A DNA stretch of 64,000 nt from Amblyomma americanum (lineage: Eukaryota; Arthropoda; Arachnida; Ixodida; Ixodidae): NCBI RefSeq assembly GCF_052857255.1, contig NC_135497.1, positions 343,210,183-343,274,182 on the forward strand. Reading direction: 5' to 3'. Below are positions 22,216-33,770 of this stretch, piece by piece. Made by a program: the position numbers and the translations under genes. Positions within the stretch are counted from its first letter, which is position 1. Each line of letters starts with the position of its first letter. The notes under the pieces are model-generated. The model was not told the DNA's origin. It worked only from the letters and a program-made list of their open reading frames with translations, and did no database searches.

Positions 22216-24009
22216 ACTTATATAACAAAGGGAATTACACAGCCATGAACGCAGAACTGTCTGACTTTTGAGCGTGGCTGGTCACTGACTTCTCAAGCCA
22301 GTCTATTGAAACTAACTGGTTTCTCTTCAAACACAAAATGCACCAACTTATTGATAAGCACATCTCTACTATCACCATCACCGAAAAATGATCGCCACCA
22401 TGGTTTAGTAACGAACTCATGCGCCTCAACAACAAAAATAAAAGACTTTTTCCAACCGCCAAACGCCTAAATACCGCTTCTGCGAGAAAAAGGTGTAAGT
22501 CTGCCGAAAAATTATTCCAATCTTTAGCAAGCCGAACCAAACGTTCGTATTTTTATCTGTGTTACCGCCTATGCTACGCACTAATCCTAACAAGTTATGG
22601 AAAACTATTAAATCTACAAGCCACAAACCTCTAGCATTACACAAAGATGCTAACATTCTCATACCCGAACATGAAGTCTGTAGCAGACATAACTTCTTTT
22701 TTTGCTCAGTTTTTACAAAAGAATCTGAAGGTGAATTACCATACTTCCCTGTCTTTGATCATCCTGTTATGCCATACATTCTGTTCGATACTAGTGGAAT
22801 TCTGAAGCTAATCGAATCATTGAAAGTTTGATCTTCATTTGATACTAATGGCTTAAGCCCTTAAGTCCTAAAAATATAAGAATATTGTTAGTGTCATCTT
22901 ATGCCACTTTTTCAACAGTCTCTAACATCAGGTGTGCTGCCACAAGACCGGAAAATAGGTAAGATCGTCCCAGTCCCAAAAAAGATTAATTTTTTTCTTG
23001 TATAAACTACCGCCCTATTTTCCTCACTAGCATTTGTTCAAAACTAATGGAACATGTTATTTATTCTCACGTCATTAAATTCCTTGTCTCAGTCAACGTT
23101 TTCACCCTAACCAACATGGTTTCATAAAAGGACTTTCCTGTGATTCCCAGTTAGGCCTTTTCATCAATGACCTTAGTTCACATCCTGACTTAAATATTCC
23201 TCTTGACGCGCTGTTCATTGACATTGAAAAAGCCTTCGATAAAGTACCGCACAAAAGGTTACTTCTAAAACTCTCGCGTCTAAACCTTAATCATTTAGTG
23301 GTGAAGTGGCTTCAAAATTTTTTCACTAACAAAGGGCAATTTGTCTACGCTAACAGATCGTCGTTCCCTCGTTATCCGGTTACTTCAGGTGTTCCTCAAG
23401 GCACAGTGCTCGGTCCTTTGCTTTTTCTCATTTACATTAACGATCTTCCTTCCAACGTTACTTCTAACATCCGGCTAATTGCAGATGATTTAGTAATTTA
23501 CCGCCCGATTTCTACAAGCACTGACGCCGGCACCTTTCAACAAGATTTAACTCGAATTAAAATTTGGTACCCGCATCGGTTAATGTCCCTTAATGTTGCT
23601 AAAACATTTATGATTTTTTTCTATCACAGAAATCCCACATTCCCTCTAAATGTGTTCTTTTTGGTTCTGAAGTGTGTTCCGTTCTTACCTTAAGTATTTA
23701 GGCATTACTTTGGCTCATACCGTAAGATGGTCTTCACATATAACCAACATCGCTAAAGACGCTAACCGCACCCTTGGCTTTCTACGTCGAAATCTTCGTT
23801 TTGCTACCGCTTCCATCAAATTATTAGCTTACCAAACTTGCGTCCGACCTAAATTAGAGTTCGCTTCAGCAGTATGGGACCGCCATCAGTCAAACCTCTC
23901 AGTAACGCTTGCGAAAATACAAAATAGCGCTCTCCGCTATATTTGCGGTGATTTTTCATATTGTACTGGTGTGTATTCTCTAAAATCTAGAGCCTTGCGT
24001 AAAATATAG
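22216..24009 (+). pseudogene. CR1-like LINE linker and reverse transcriptase
   Basis: The linker includes NPNKLWKTIKS (about 22577) and FFFCSVFTKESEG (about 22695). RT blocks: SGVLPQDRKIGKIVPVPKK, NYRPIFLTSICSKLMEHVI, FIDIEKAFDKVPHKRLL (about 23215), SGVPQGTVLGPLLFLIYIND (about 23387) and LIADDLVIYR with intact DD (about 23478). The thumb continues in another frame as YLGITLAHTVRWSSHI (23695 on) to the stop near 24007. Several stops and shifts are present. Confidence 0.8.
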
Positions 24010-24010
24010 C

Positions 24011-24799
24011 ACATTTTTTTGGCGTTTCTGCAACTGTGAGCAATATGTCAGGAAACCACTGGCGCTCGTTGGAAGCATGGCTGCCCAGGGGTGGTAGAGT
24101 TTACAGCTGTTCCCTCTCATAATTTTGGGGCTGTAAGTTCAAGGTCGTTATCAAAAGTGTGCAGGTGCCTGCGAGAGGCCACACACGCTGGTGGTCGAGG
24201 AAAAGCAGCCGAGATCAGTGTGCGCCAAGTCCCGCGGTCCCTCTCTTTCACGTTCTCCCCGTAGATGCACTGCCAGCACCATGACAGTGGTGGCGGTGAA
24301 AGAGGCGGTGCACGCCGCAGCCAACAACGCCTTCCGCGCAGGAGTATACCCGGGAGGCCCAAAGCAGACGTCGCTGTCCACGAGCCGAGCCTGGGCGGTT
24401 GGCTGCAATAGGCACGTTAATAGACGGCGTCCACAGAAGCATTTTCGAAGAGAAATGAAAAGCAATGTCGGTATACTCAGCACTCTCGGGCCAAAAACCC
24501 TTTAGTCACTAAATACACAGAGAAAAGAAAAAGGGGTGTATGCAGTCACACTGTTATTTGCGTCAAATATTCTGGTGAACAAAACATTAAAACCGGAATA
24601 ATGAATGTAATATTATCGAATAAAAATTGCATATTAGCCTTTACCGCGCTATCAGGTGGATTTCTCTATGCACAACCCCTTAATATTGGGCGTAGAAGAA
24701 ACGGCGGTACCATTCTATGGCTTTGTCTCTAATAGATGCAGTGGGGTGCCCAGGTTCAACACACTCGCTGAAAACCGGGACACCCCACCCGTACTGATT
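24011..24799. other. Intergenic with a GC-rich island
   Basis: The part from about 24150 to 24430 is GC-rich and open in several frames on both strands, but shows no recognised domain or splice context. The rest is AT-rich with no features seen. Confidence 0.45.
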
Positions 24800-24960
24800 G
24801 GATATTTGTTTATTTATTCGTTTATTTATTTATACATACTGCTAATCCGATTTGGCATTGTTGCAGGAGGGCAAAATAGGGTTACTAATAACAGTTCAAA
24901 AATACATCATTTTGGTGAAGATCGTAAAATAGACAACTTATAATTATAAATGAAGCACTA
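24800..24960 (-). repeat. LINE 3' tail fragment, minus strand
   Basis: TTTATTTATTCGTTTATTTATTTATAC followed by GGCATTGTTGCAGGAGGGCAAAATAGGG resembles the 3' end at 63755-64000. On the minus strand this is a 3' UTR ending in an AAATA repeat, as in CR1-like tick LINEs. Only the tail is present. Confidence 0.5.
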
Positions 24961-25309
24961 CGAAGCAACAAGCACTGCCGACGTATCACAATTCTGTTTA
25001 TTTTCATCATTAAATCATTCCTCACACCTGGGAGCCATCGCTTTACGCATCTTTTTCAGGGTGAACTATTAACAGCTGTCGCTCACTCATTGTTTCTCAG
25101 TTTATAACTGTCCGCTTTTATTTTCAATTTCCTTCCACCACACTATCCAGTAGGAACTTATACTTTCTAACGTTAAACAAAAGTGCTCGTTATAGGTGAT
25201 GCGTCTGGGTCTTGTCATTGTTTCCACGCCCGAAATCTATAAGGTCATAGTTGTCTTCGCTCCAAAACTTATTTTCGTCCCCCACTTTTGTACGATATTT
25301 TAATTTTCT

Positions 25310-25628
25310 TTTAATAATAATAATAATTGGTTTTTTGGGGAAAGGAAATGGCGCAGTATCTGTCTCATATATCTTTGGACACCTGAACCGCGCCGTAAGG
25401 GAAGGGATAAAGGGGGGAGTGAAAGAAGAAAGGAAGAATAGGTGCCGTAGTGGAGGGCTCCGGAATAATTTCGACCACCTGGGGATCTTTAACGTGCACT
25501 GACATCGCACAGCACACGGGCGCCTAGGCGTTTTTCCTCCATAAAAACGCAGCCGCCGCGGTCGGGTTCGAACCCGGGAACTCCGGATCAGTAGTCGAGC
25601 GCCCTAACCACTCAGCCACCGCGGCGGG
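25310..25628 (-). repeat. tRNA-derived SINE, Ruka-like, minus strand (well preserved)
   Basis: Read on the minus strand it starts at 25628 with CGCCGCGGTGGCTGAGTGG. The A box is TGGCTGAGTGG (plus 25608-25618) and the B box is the perfect GGGTTCGAACCC (25564-25575). The body has GTGCTGTGCGATGTCAGTGC, TTAAAGATCCCCAGGTGGTCG and TACTGCGCCATTTCCTTTCC, and it ends in an ATT-repeat tail near 25310. The intact boxes make this the best-preserved SINE here. It is not a tRNA gene: there is no acceptor pairing and the body continues for 240 bp. Confidence 0.88.
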
Positions 25629-26366
25629 TAATTTTCTTTTGGTGATCACATTTCTTGTCTGGTTCTCCGATACCATGCTTAACGCTGGCTATAATTCCCT
25701 CCACTTCAAACGTCAACAGCACTTGATACTTATCATAATTTAAATTACGTGCTGCAGCAGTCTCACTGGCCCCTCGGTACGTGCTCTGAAAAAACTAAAT
25801 TATTTCAAGAAGAGCAGTTTGCCGCGTCCGCAAACTCCAAAGGCCAGAGGTTCGGTTCCCGACTATTAATCGAATTTTCGTATCGCGCCGCTCCTTTACT
25901 TCATATATACTTCGATATCCTAATGACGTTTGAATCATGTTGCCCCCTCGTAATGCGCGGTTGTCTAATGTCCTAATGACATTCAAACCCCCCGCTTCAC
26001 CCGTGATCAGGCACCTATTCGACCAATCCGGATTTTTTGCTGCAATCTTTGCAGAACAGGACCCCTAAAATGTCACTTTAAAAACCCGCGACACATAAAA
26101 ACTACTACGCTAAACCAGCACTCCCGTACGCACTCTAAAATGTCTACATTTCTTAAAACACAAGAGCTGTCCACGATCGGCCATGGAGATTGCCTTGGCC
26201 GTAAGACATGCTCCAGCAACTGTTGATGCGGCGTGCAAAACGAGCGAGAGACATTTCTAAACACAGCAGAGCTGCGAGCATCAGCAAGGCTTCCTCAAAA
26301 GATGAGGACTATAGTTGCCTTCGCGCAGAAAATTTAATGGGCAACGTTTGCTCAGCTGCTAGTTTT
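25629..26366. other. Intergenic, no recognisable gene
   Basis: AT-rich, with short open frames only. Confidence 0.5.
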
Positions 26367-26620
26367 GTGCGTGCGTGTATGCGTGTGCGTGTGTGTGTTT
26401 GCCTGCGTGTACGTGTGCGTGTGTGCGTAATTTGCGTCTGCGTGTGTGCGCGCGCGCGCGCGTGTGTGTGGGTGTGTGTTGGTGTGTGCGTTTATGACTG
26501 CGTGTTTGCGCGTGTATCTGTGGGTGTGTTTGTATCTGCATTTGTTTGCGCCTGTGTTCGTGCATGGGTGTTTGTGTGCGTGTATGTGCTTGTATGTGCG
26601 TGTGTGCGTGTGTGTGCCCA
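26367..26620. repeat. GT-rich imperfect dinucleotide tract
   Basis: About 250 bp of GTGTGC/GTGTAT-type repeats, including alternating CGCGCGCGCG at about 26450. The open frames across it are low-complexity artefacts. The alternating purine-pyrimidine run could adopt Z-DNA. Confidence 0.9.
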
Positions 26621-27540
26621 AACACCCGCAAACTGCACACTAACTCCCCTTTCCAGAAGTTCCGCCACCCACTTCCTCCCTCCAGGAGCCTTCCCCTACC
26701 AGAAGCCAACTCCACTTTACCACCTTAAAGACCCCCAATTAGGGGGTATATGATAAGGGGTGGGTACAGAAAGAATCGACCCATATGTACAATTATGTTA
26801 TTCATTAAATATGGCTGCTATAAAACTCAAAAATGACGAGGGACAGGTCGTTGCAGTGACGTCGTGTGGAAGGCCGTTCTACTGTTTGACTGAGGGAGGA
26901 AAGAATGATGCAACAAACGTTGAACTCCACCCTTCAGAAGCTAGGAACCAGCAGAAGCACCCGTAGCATCCCAACAAAATGAGACGGCGAAAACAAATAT
27001 AAATACCCCATGGCAGACAATCATTATAAAGCAAAAATGAAAAACTAAACGTGGAAAAAATTCTTCTAGAGCAGATTTGTCGCACCACAGTGCATCATCA
27101 TACATCAGACTTTTGTTACACGGATATTGCGGAATGGGAACCATCAGCACGAAACAGCATCTTGCTAACTTCTCAAAAGCATTCCAAGTGACTCACAGAC
27201 CCCTCACAAAGTGACTGTATACAATTTCAAGTTAGGAGTTATAATGAAGCTTGAAATACTATCACGACCAAAACATCAGAAGAAATCCAGTGGTTTTCGA
27301 TGCTGGTTTCCTTCAGTAAAAATTAGCTGTGCTTTAACTACTGTCGTCCCTGGTTAGAGAGCGAAAGCAGAGGTGTATCGGGCAACTAGACGGGTTCCGC
27401 TGTCTGTAAAGTTGAGTGCGTTCCGAACACTGGATAAGCAGCGGGCACTCTGGCAGGCGACAGTTAACTTAATGGTTGATCGCGACATGTTGCATACCCA
27501 TTGAAAGCTGTAGCCTCTTGCTGCAGAGCCACGTGTTTGC
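26621..27540. other. Intergenic, no recognisable gene
   Basis: No supported coding region or repeat family. Confidence 0.45.
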
Positions 27541-27870
27541 CACAACATTGTCATCGCTAATGCATGCAGCCCACATATCTCTCTCTTTCTCTCACCACAG
27601 CCACGTACCTGAAAGCACTATTGAGGCGTCCACTGACCCAGGGAGCCAGTTATGCGCGCTTCCTTTCCTCAAAATCATCGAAATCCAGAACGTTGTCAAC
27701 GCCAACGCCCCTCAACAGAATTAACGGCGACGGCCTATAGCTTCACTGCCGCGTTTCTGCCTAAACGTTGTCAATTCCAACGCATGCAGCGCGCATCTGT
27801 CACTACCGCCACGTAGCGTAAAGCTCGACTGATGTGTCCAGTGTCGCAGGGGGCCAGTTATGCGCCTTCC
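27541..27870. repeat. Diverged tandem duplication, period about 210-220 bp
   Basis: GCATGCAGC recurs at 27562 and 27782, CCACGTA at 27601 and about 27811, and CCAGTTATGCGC at 27646 and 27854, in the same order. A partial third start AACGTTGTCAACGCCAACGC lies at about 27691. The copies are clearly diverged. Confidence 0.6.
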
Positions 27871-28586
27871 CTTTGCTGACCGACCAGTCTGTGCTGATTG
27901 CAAAGCTATGACTCAAGCGCTGCAACACGAGCGCGGAGACGATGGCATCACAACGCATCAGGAGCGTAGTGACGTCATGGTGGTCACGTGACGCGGCTCG
28001 GTGGCGGCTGCCACCCAGCCCTCACTCTCCTCTCCCGCTGCTTGCTTCAAAGCCATATGAAACTCGCCGAACAAGCTACGGAAAAGAGCAGTAAAGCTTT
28101 CGCTTTAGAACTCACCGGAGAAGCCTTCGATATGAAAGCACCGCGGTTGTGGATGGGTGGACGGCTGACGGCTCTGCCAAGCTGGGCGTTCTCCCGGACA
28201 TGCAACCTCGGTGGATGTCGACGTGGAGCTCGACAGCAGCGGCAGGCACCACCTCTCTGTCCTTCGTGTTTGCTATCGCAGGGTCGGAACAAGACAAGGC
28301 CACAGTAGAACTCGGAGACCGATGACCATCCAGGTGACCGCTTTGCAGAGTCCACTTTGCGAACGCAGTCCCCGGGGCAGGAGCCCAATCCTAGCTCGAC
28401 GGCGCCACGCTAATACAGAGGAGTTGAGAGGCGCGGGGAAGCAGGCAGCAATCCGACTGAATAACCAGGTGGAACGGACTTCAAAGAGTCGCTGTGCATG
28501 GCTGCTTGTCACGAAAAAAGGAACGCTCGTCGTAGTGACTACGTTCGATTCGCCGAATGCTGAATGAGGAAAGCGCCACTCGTGCT
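27871..28586. other. GC-richer intergenic DNA, no recognised gene
   Basis: Open frames on both strands (for example 28211-28567) lack a recognisable domain. A GGTCACGTGACG site lies near 27983. Confidence 0.45.
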
Positions 28587-28868
28587 TGTTGTTGTTGCCT
28601 TCGTGACATGGCACATACCCACGACGGGGAATTGGCCAGGGTTCAGTGGGGAGACCCCATAGAATAAGGTTAACTGGTGCCAAGCTAATGATTGTGCCTT
28701 GGGTGAAATTTCAGAGTAATTAAGAAGAAATGTAAAAAACAAAATATAGGGAGAGAATATTTGAGAATTAAATATAAGAAAATACCGAAACGCTCTTATC
28801 AATGCGGAAATTTTGGAAACAATTAGCAAGGGATCTGCTACCGGCAACGTTTGCGATCGAGCGATTGA
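28587..28868 (-). mobile_element. I/R1-like LINE 3' end, minus strand (tail-only copy)
   Basis: On the minus strand this is a LINE 3' UTR ending with TGGCCAATTCCCC, GTGGGTATGTGCCAT and a CAA-repeat tail (28587-28600). It matches the terminal block of the neighbouring copy and of LINE A. It carries no coding sequence. Confidence 0.65.
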
Positions 28869-29460
28869 TAATGATGATGATGATGATGTAATCGGGCTGA
28901 ATGGCACGTACCTACGGTGGGGGATTGGCCACGGTACATTGTTGACAAAAACGCACACATGGGAAAGGAGTGGAGTAGTTGTATAATTTTGTGAAGAAGA
29001 CGCAAATTTGGATGACAAAAGGTGAAGAAAAAGTAAATGAAAAGCTGTGAATTCACATTTTAGCATAAGAATCCACCTGATCAAATTATATACCCGTGTA
29101 TATAATCGCAAACTGGAGTTTCAAGGCATATACCTTGGCGCTTGACCCAAAGGAGAGTAGGATCGGAATAGATAGAGGGAGCCCCAATCGAACGAGGGGG
29201 ATCTCCCAGTATGCTCGACGGAAAGAAGCGAGCCACCGGCAAAAGAGGGAAAAGTGATCTATTGACTCTATTTCGCCACAAGACTCACAAACGTTGGTCA
29301 GCGATAACACTGATCGAACGATTCTACTTGCTGTTCTGCCTCCTCCTCTTCGTGGCACTTTGCGCAAGGTTCAGCCTGGCACGAATTAGCGGCGCTGAAA
29401 CGAGCAAATTGATAAGAAACAGACGCCCCTATGGTAGACGACAGTGTGTAAAACAATGAA
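28869..29460 (-). mobile_element. I/R1-like LINE 3' end with ORF2 C-terminus, minus strand
   Basis: The minus-strand frame 29367-29086 encodes the ORF2 C-terminal Cys motif CESCGEIESIDHFSLFC followed by a short helical tail and a stop. The 3' UTR then runs down to GGCCAATCCCCCACCGTAGG, TACGTGCCATT and an ATC-repeat tail (28869-28888). The element is 5'-truncated near 29460, upstream of the Cys motif. It sits head-to-tail with the next copy. Confidence 0.75.
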
Positions 29461-31084
29461 GGTATTTTTACAGAGTATCAAACTAGTATGTCGGCCTTTC
29501 TGATCAAGGTGCCATCGAGTACGTAATAACAGCACCTCAAAAAGCTCTACCGGAATTTGAAACTTGTAGGAATCATACATTATGTATGTTTATTGTTGTC
29601 GTTAAGAGAACAATGTTGTGCCCTCGAAGAGTGTCGCATACATAGGAAGCTACATAGTTCCCACGCAAGAAAACTTAAATCCTCATTTGATTGCAAAGTA
29701 AGAGAGAACGCAAAAATAACTGCCAATAAGGAAAATATCGTTATCAACACACAGTAGTGACAACGCACAATGAACCACAGGCTTGTAAGAGCGGTAAGTG
29801 CGGGAGGTCAGAGAATGGCAGGGAGGTCAGCCAGGTTCCCATCGCGGTTGGCTACGCTGCTGTAGACAAGCACGAAAGCAGAAAAAAATGCTATTTTATG
29901 CTCGTTGCATGAATCCCGAAATCCGGTGACAGCAGTGGGTCGTCACAAAACGTCGTAATCCGTAGCTCGCAATTTCCGCCTCTGCTATGGGGCGCGAGTG
30001 CGACGCATGGCTGCAGCTTTCTCTCGTTACTTCTCAAAGAGCAGAATGACCATATACACGTGAGGCTCTCCCCGCGCTGCCAGCCTCTCCAGTCTTACTG
30101 CTCACATTGCGGGTTTACCTTAAACATGTTCGACTAACGTCTAACATCGTTCCCACTTCGACTTGTTGATTGATTATGTCTCGCCCTGATTTTTGCTAGC
30201 TCTCTTAGGTTAGTTGCAAGACCGATTGTCTCATATAGGCCGTGGACAGGACGAATTTTTGACCACCTCCGGAGCTTCCGCGAAAGCTTTATAGTTTTCT
30301 TTGCAGCTGTTTCTTTCCGGTTGGCTGGACTGTAATGAGAAATTACGCTGCAACTAATCGAGGTCCTCTGCGGGCGCTGTGCATTGAGGGGATAGAAACG
30401 CCAGGATTCGATCGATCTGTGTACATCAGTGCTGCGCCGTCCATATGTATTATACAGCTCAAAAAAAAGGAAAATGTGTACAGTACATTGGTGGCCAGAG
30501 TTGGGAATGCGCTCTTGTTGCCTTTCCTCACTCGTCCTCAGCATTAAATCTTTGCCCTTGCCTCATCGTTGTCTACACAATCAGCCCTTTTTAATAATAG
30601 AGTTGTTTTTATTTCTGACAGGTCTGAGCCGGCGTTACGTTACACTAGGCGTGAACTCTCACTCACTGCTTCCGCTTTCCGCTGTTTAGAGTCGTGGTGA
30701 TCTTGCTTAGTACTCCAAAGTTGTCATTAGCCAAGCATGGCCGCAATAAATGAAGTGGGAACTACGCTCGTGATGCAGCCGACCACTGGTAAGAGACGCA
30801 GTAGCCGGGCACTACTGGCTGCGGCTAGAATAAACTGTGACGGGAGAATAACCGCCGTGAAAAGTGTCGAAAATGCCCGAAAATTTCTTGTAATGATCCT
30901 GAAACGGCAAATCGAAGGAGAGTGCCAGGAAAATAGGCACCGCCATAATAATTCGGGCCTACCAGCCAATCGCTGCACACTCCATATAATTGGAGAGGGC
31001 TGTGCGACAGACTACTGCACCCCATAGACGGAAGAAGGAGATTCTGACCGCTTACCGGGGACAATAGTCACGCCTAAGCAAATT
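29461..31084. other. Intergenic, no recognisable gene
   Basis: Short open frames only. The area 30130-30530 has a long minus-strand frame without a recognised domain. Confidence 0.45.
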
Positions 31085-31225
31085 GCATGCACGGCAGACT
31101 GAACAACGAAAAAAAAATCTAATCCGGATCAGGTTGCAACACTGTTACGCGCAAGCTTAATAGTTACAATGTGATTTACAAAAGGCAAGGCAATAAAGCA
31201 TACACGACCGAGGATTAAGGCGGAG
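31085..31225 (+). repeat. Direct repeat left of the Penelope-like element
   Basis: It shares with 34460-34605, in order, CACGGCAG, ACAACGAAAAA, TCTRATCCG, TTAC, GGCAAGGCAAT and TACACGACYGAGGATT. By eye the copies agree at roughly 70-75% of positions over about 130 bp, in the same orientation. Confidence 0.65.
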
Positions 31226-31639
31226 GGACAGACTACTCGTCCCCACGTACCAAAAAATTTTCTAACAGCTGACCGGCGTCAATGAACACGCCGCTCACCG
31301 AAAGCATTTTTTTTGGGCGAGAAATCGTTTACGAACGCAATTTTTTTATATAATGTAACATTTCACTATAAAGATCAATATATCCGCCGATCACCCGACG
31401 GCAGTCTTGTGGGTTTTTCTATTCACGTTTTTGCTATCATCAAAAGCATCCCAACCTGATTTTCTATATCGTCCTAACTGATCTCAGAAGAACCAGCCCA
31501 AAAAAGAACAACGGACAAGAATCATGGAGGACGAGACGGAAAAAATCACTGAACTTTCAATTTTATTTATAAAATTTTACGTCTGTTTAGTCTTTACAGA
31601 GAGCACGTCTTCACAAGGATTTCCTGCGACTTCTGTTGA
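31226..31639. other. Leader region before the Penelope-like RT
   Basis: AT-rich, no open frame of note. It may belong to the 5' part of the Penelope-like element. Confidence 0.35.
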
Positions 31640-31648
31640 TACCGTCCT

Positions 31649-33409
31649 TTGCCAGTGGCAGGCTCAGGGGACGGTTGGCGTCAGTTCTCCGGCATCATCA
31701 GCACGACTACAGAATTCCTGTGGCAGCACGTTCTGCCCCAACTTCGAGCAGAAGTTCCCAAGAAAAAACCGACCTCAAAGAATCCAGTTCATCTCACTGG
31801 AGGTGTTTCGCTACTTGATGATGTCCGTCGCTTACTTGGCCGAGGACCGAAGTTTGCCGTCGAAGCAAGACTATCCGCACCGGAATTGCTGGCTGCACTC
31901 GGGAGTGTATCCCGGCTTGCGCCAGAATCTGGTGTCCATCGGTGCATACCTGAAGGAGTGGACATGCTGACAAGCTGTGAAGGTAAAGGCAAAAAGCTTC
32001 CTCTGCAAAGAACTGTAGACTTTTTTGAAAGAAAAAGAACTCGGTTTACTGGCTGCCGATAAAGAAGAAGGATTCTATGTTCTACCTAGACTTGCTTACC
32101 ACCGTAATGCATCTGAAGCAATCAATTCTTCTTTTGACAGGCATCGTTTAGCTTCGATTTATAAAGCCAGAAAGGAAGTGTAAAACCTGTGTAAAAGCAT
32201 GATTTTATAAAAACTCGCCAGTGCTACAAAAAACAGCGAAAAGCTTTCTCTAAATATGTTTTTCACGGCCAAAACGCACAAGCCTGGCGGTCCCTTTTGG
32301 GTCATTGTTTATGAAACTGGTACTTGGCAAAAATGTGTTGGCACCTTTCTGCAGCGTCAGCTAAAGAAATTAGTTCCGGGTGATTCATTTTTATTCAGGC
32401 ATGCTGGACAAGTAGTTGAATTTTTAAAGCTCCAGCACAAGAAACCTATTTTAGGGTTTTCAGTCGACGCAAAAGACTTACACTATTCCATTCCTCATGG
32501 CGACCTACTGAAATGCATCAACATATGCAATGACAAATTTGGTGCAGTGTCTTTTCAGAATGACAGTGTCATTCCAGTAGAAGATTTCTTGGAACAGTTA
32601 GCAGCCTATCTAAAATCAACTTTTGCAACATGGATGATAATATTTTCCTCCTAAAGCATGGTATCTACATTGGTTCTGTGACTGCCCTGTTATTAAGCGA
32701 CTTGAATTTGTCTAAATTAGAAAAATTAGATAAAAGTCGTTTTAAAGGCAAAAATGGCAAAAATGCGAACAAAAATTTTCAGCTTGCAGATGGGTATCTT
32801 GTGCTGCTTGATTGCAATCAAGGTACCTTTCAAGTTGAGATCGCAAAGGCTTTGGTCACTTTCTCAAAATGCTTATCACCATCAACTCTGAGGCATGTGC
32901 TGCCAAACAAAGGGTTTTTGAGATTTTTTGAATTGGGTATTCGTTTTAAGATGGATCACGTTTGCTGGTCTAATGAGCTAAGCGGCAAAAAAGAAACAAT
33001 TCTTCAGTTTCACTCATCCAAATCAAAGTTAGTAAAAAGAAATGTACTCCAAAGAATATTTAGAAACACGCTAATTAAATCGTGTGATCACGAAATTGAA
33101 GCCAGTTTTTTAACGCAAACAATAAGATTCGGAATGGCAGGTTACCCTACAAAGCTTTTGGCCTCAGTTGCAGATGCAATGCGCAGAAAATTAAAACAGC
33201 CTGCTTCCGCACATACAAATGAAAAGGCGACCAGAAAGACGGCAGCCAGTATGCCCTACTTGCATCGCATTTCGTACAATATGAAGAAAATTGATAAACG
33301 AGTTGGAGTTCACGTCGTCTTCAGTGCTCCTGAGAGACTTTCTCAGCTTTGCAACGGGTCAATGAACCACGGAAAAAGACCAGTAAATGCAACATTCAGC
33401 TCCATCTGA
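31649..33409 (+). pseudogene. PLE reverse transcriptase
   Basis: Three frame segments. 31649-32062 has the N-terminal region (GGVSLLDDVRRLLGRGPKF, EGVDML). About 32050-32654 has LLAADKEEGFYVLPR, FFTAKTHKPGGPFWVIV and FSVDAKDLHYSIPH with the first catalytic aspartate. 32630-33409 has GIYIGS and the catalytic block FQLADGYLVLLDC, where the usual YVDD-type motif reads LADG. The segment continues through RT thumb-like sequence (VLPNKGFLRFFELGI, RNTLIKSCDH). Loss of the second aspartate and two frame shifts make it inactive. Confidence 0.8.
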
Positions 33410-33429
33410 GTTTAGTGCAGTGCACAGAT

Positions 33430-33770
33430 TAAGTGTGTATTCTGTTCCTTTGTCTTAAGGTAAGCAATACATTGGTCAGACAGGATGTTGTCTTAATGAA
33501 ATACTAAAAGAACATAACTACAATGTAAGTGTTCAAAAGTGCCGCAACATTGGTATCCATTCTCGGGATTGTGAAGCTCTGGAAGCAGACTGCATGTTTG
33601 CCCAAATTGGAAGAAACTCTAGTAATAGCAAGGAAGAGGAACAAGATGCCCCATGAAATCATTGAAGCGGTTAACATATTACCGTTAAAATACAGCTGCA
33701 CAAGCAAGCCTTCTGTTTCACTATCAGAAAACGAATTTGAATATCTGACAGGAAAATCGAGGAATTAGGT
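33430..33770 (+). pseudogene. PLE GIY-YIG endonuclease remnant
   Basis: From about 33437 the plus strand reads VYSVPLS, a stop, then GKQYIGQTG. This is the GIY-YIG signature (Y..P....YIGQTG) with one stop inside. CLNEILKEH follows and an HSRDCEALEAD region matches the H/C part. The C-terminal half lies in another frame (33529-33768) with ARKRNKMPHEIIEAVNI and SVSLSENEFEYL, typical of PLE endonucleases. The enzyme nicks DNA for integration. Confidence 0.8.

Larger units (their letters stand above)
21496..24010 (+). mobile_element. CR1/Jockey-like LINE ORF2 region
   Basis: Endonuclease, linker and RT of a LINE lie in order on the plus strand without RNase H. The 5' end abuts LINE C remnants. 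No 3' tail is identified at 24010. Motifs such as SGVPQGTVLGPLLFLIYIND and a YLGITL..WSSHI thumb region point to the CR1/L2/Jockey group rather than the I/R1-like LINEs nearby. Confidence 0.8.

Noticed and set aside
24117..24505. GC-rich open frames on both strands, possible exon
   Set aside because: No domain, no splice context, overlapping frames on both strands.
25560..25628. Apparent tRNA gene on the minus strand with perfect A and B boxes
   Set aside because: No acceptor-stem pairing or CCA-adjacent end, and the sequence continues into a SINE body and tail.
26208..26753. 181-codon cysteine/valine-rich frame
   Set aside because: Translation of the GT-rich tract; no protein family.
27500..27900. 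Possible CRISPR-like or satellite array
   Set aside because: Only two to three diverged units without regular short repeats and spacers; CRISPR is not expected in an animal genome.
28211..28567. 118-codon plus-strand frame
   Set aside because: No recognisable domain, and competing frames on the other strand are equally open.
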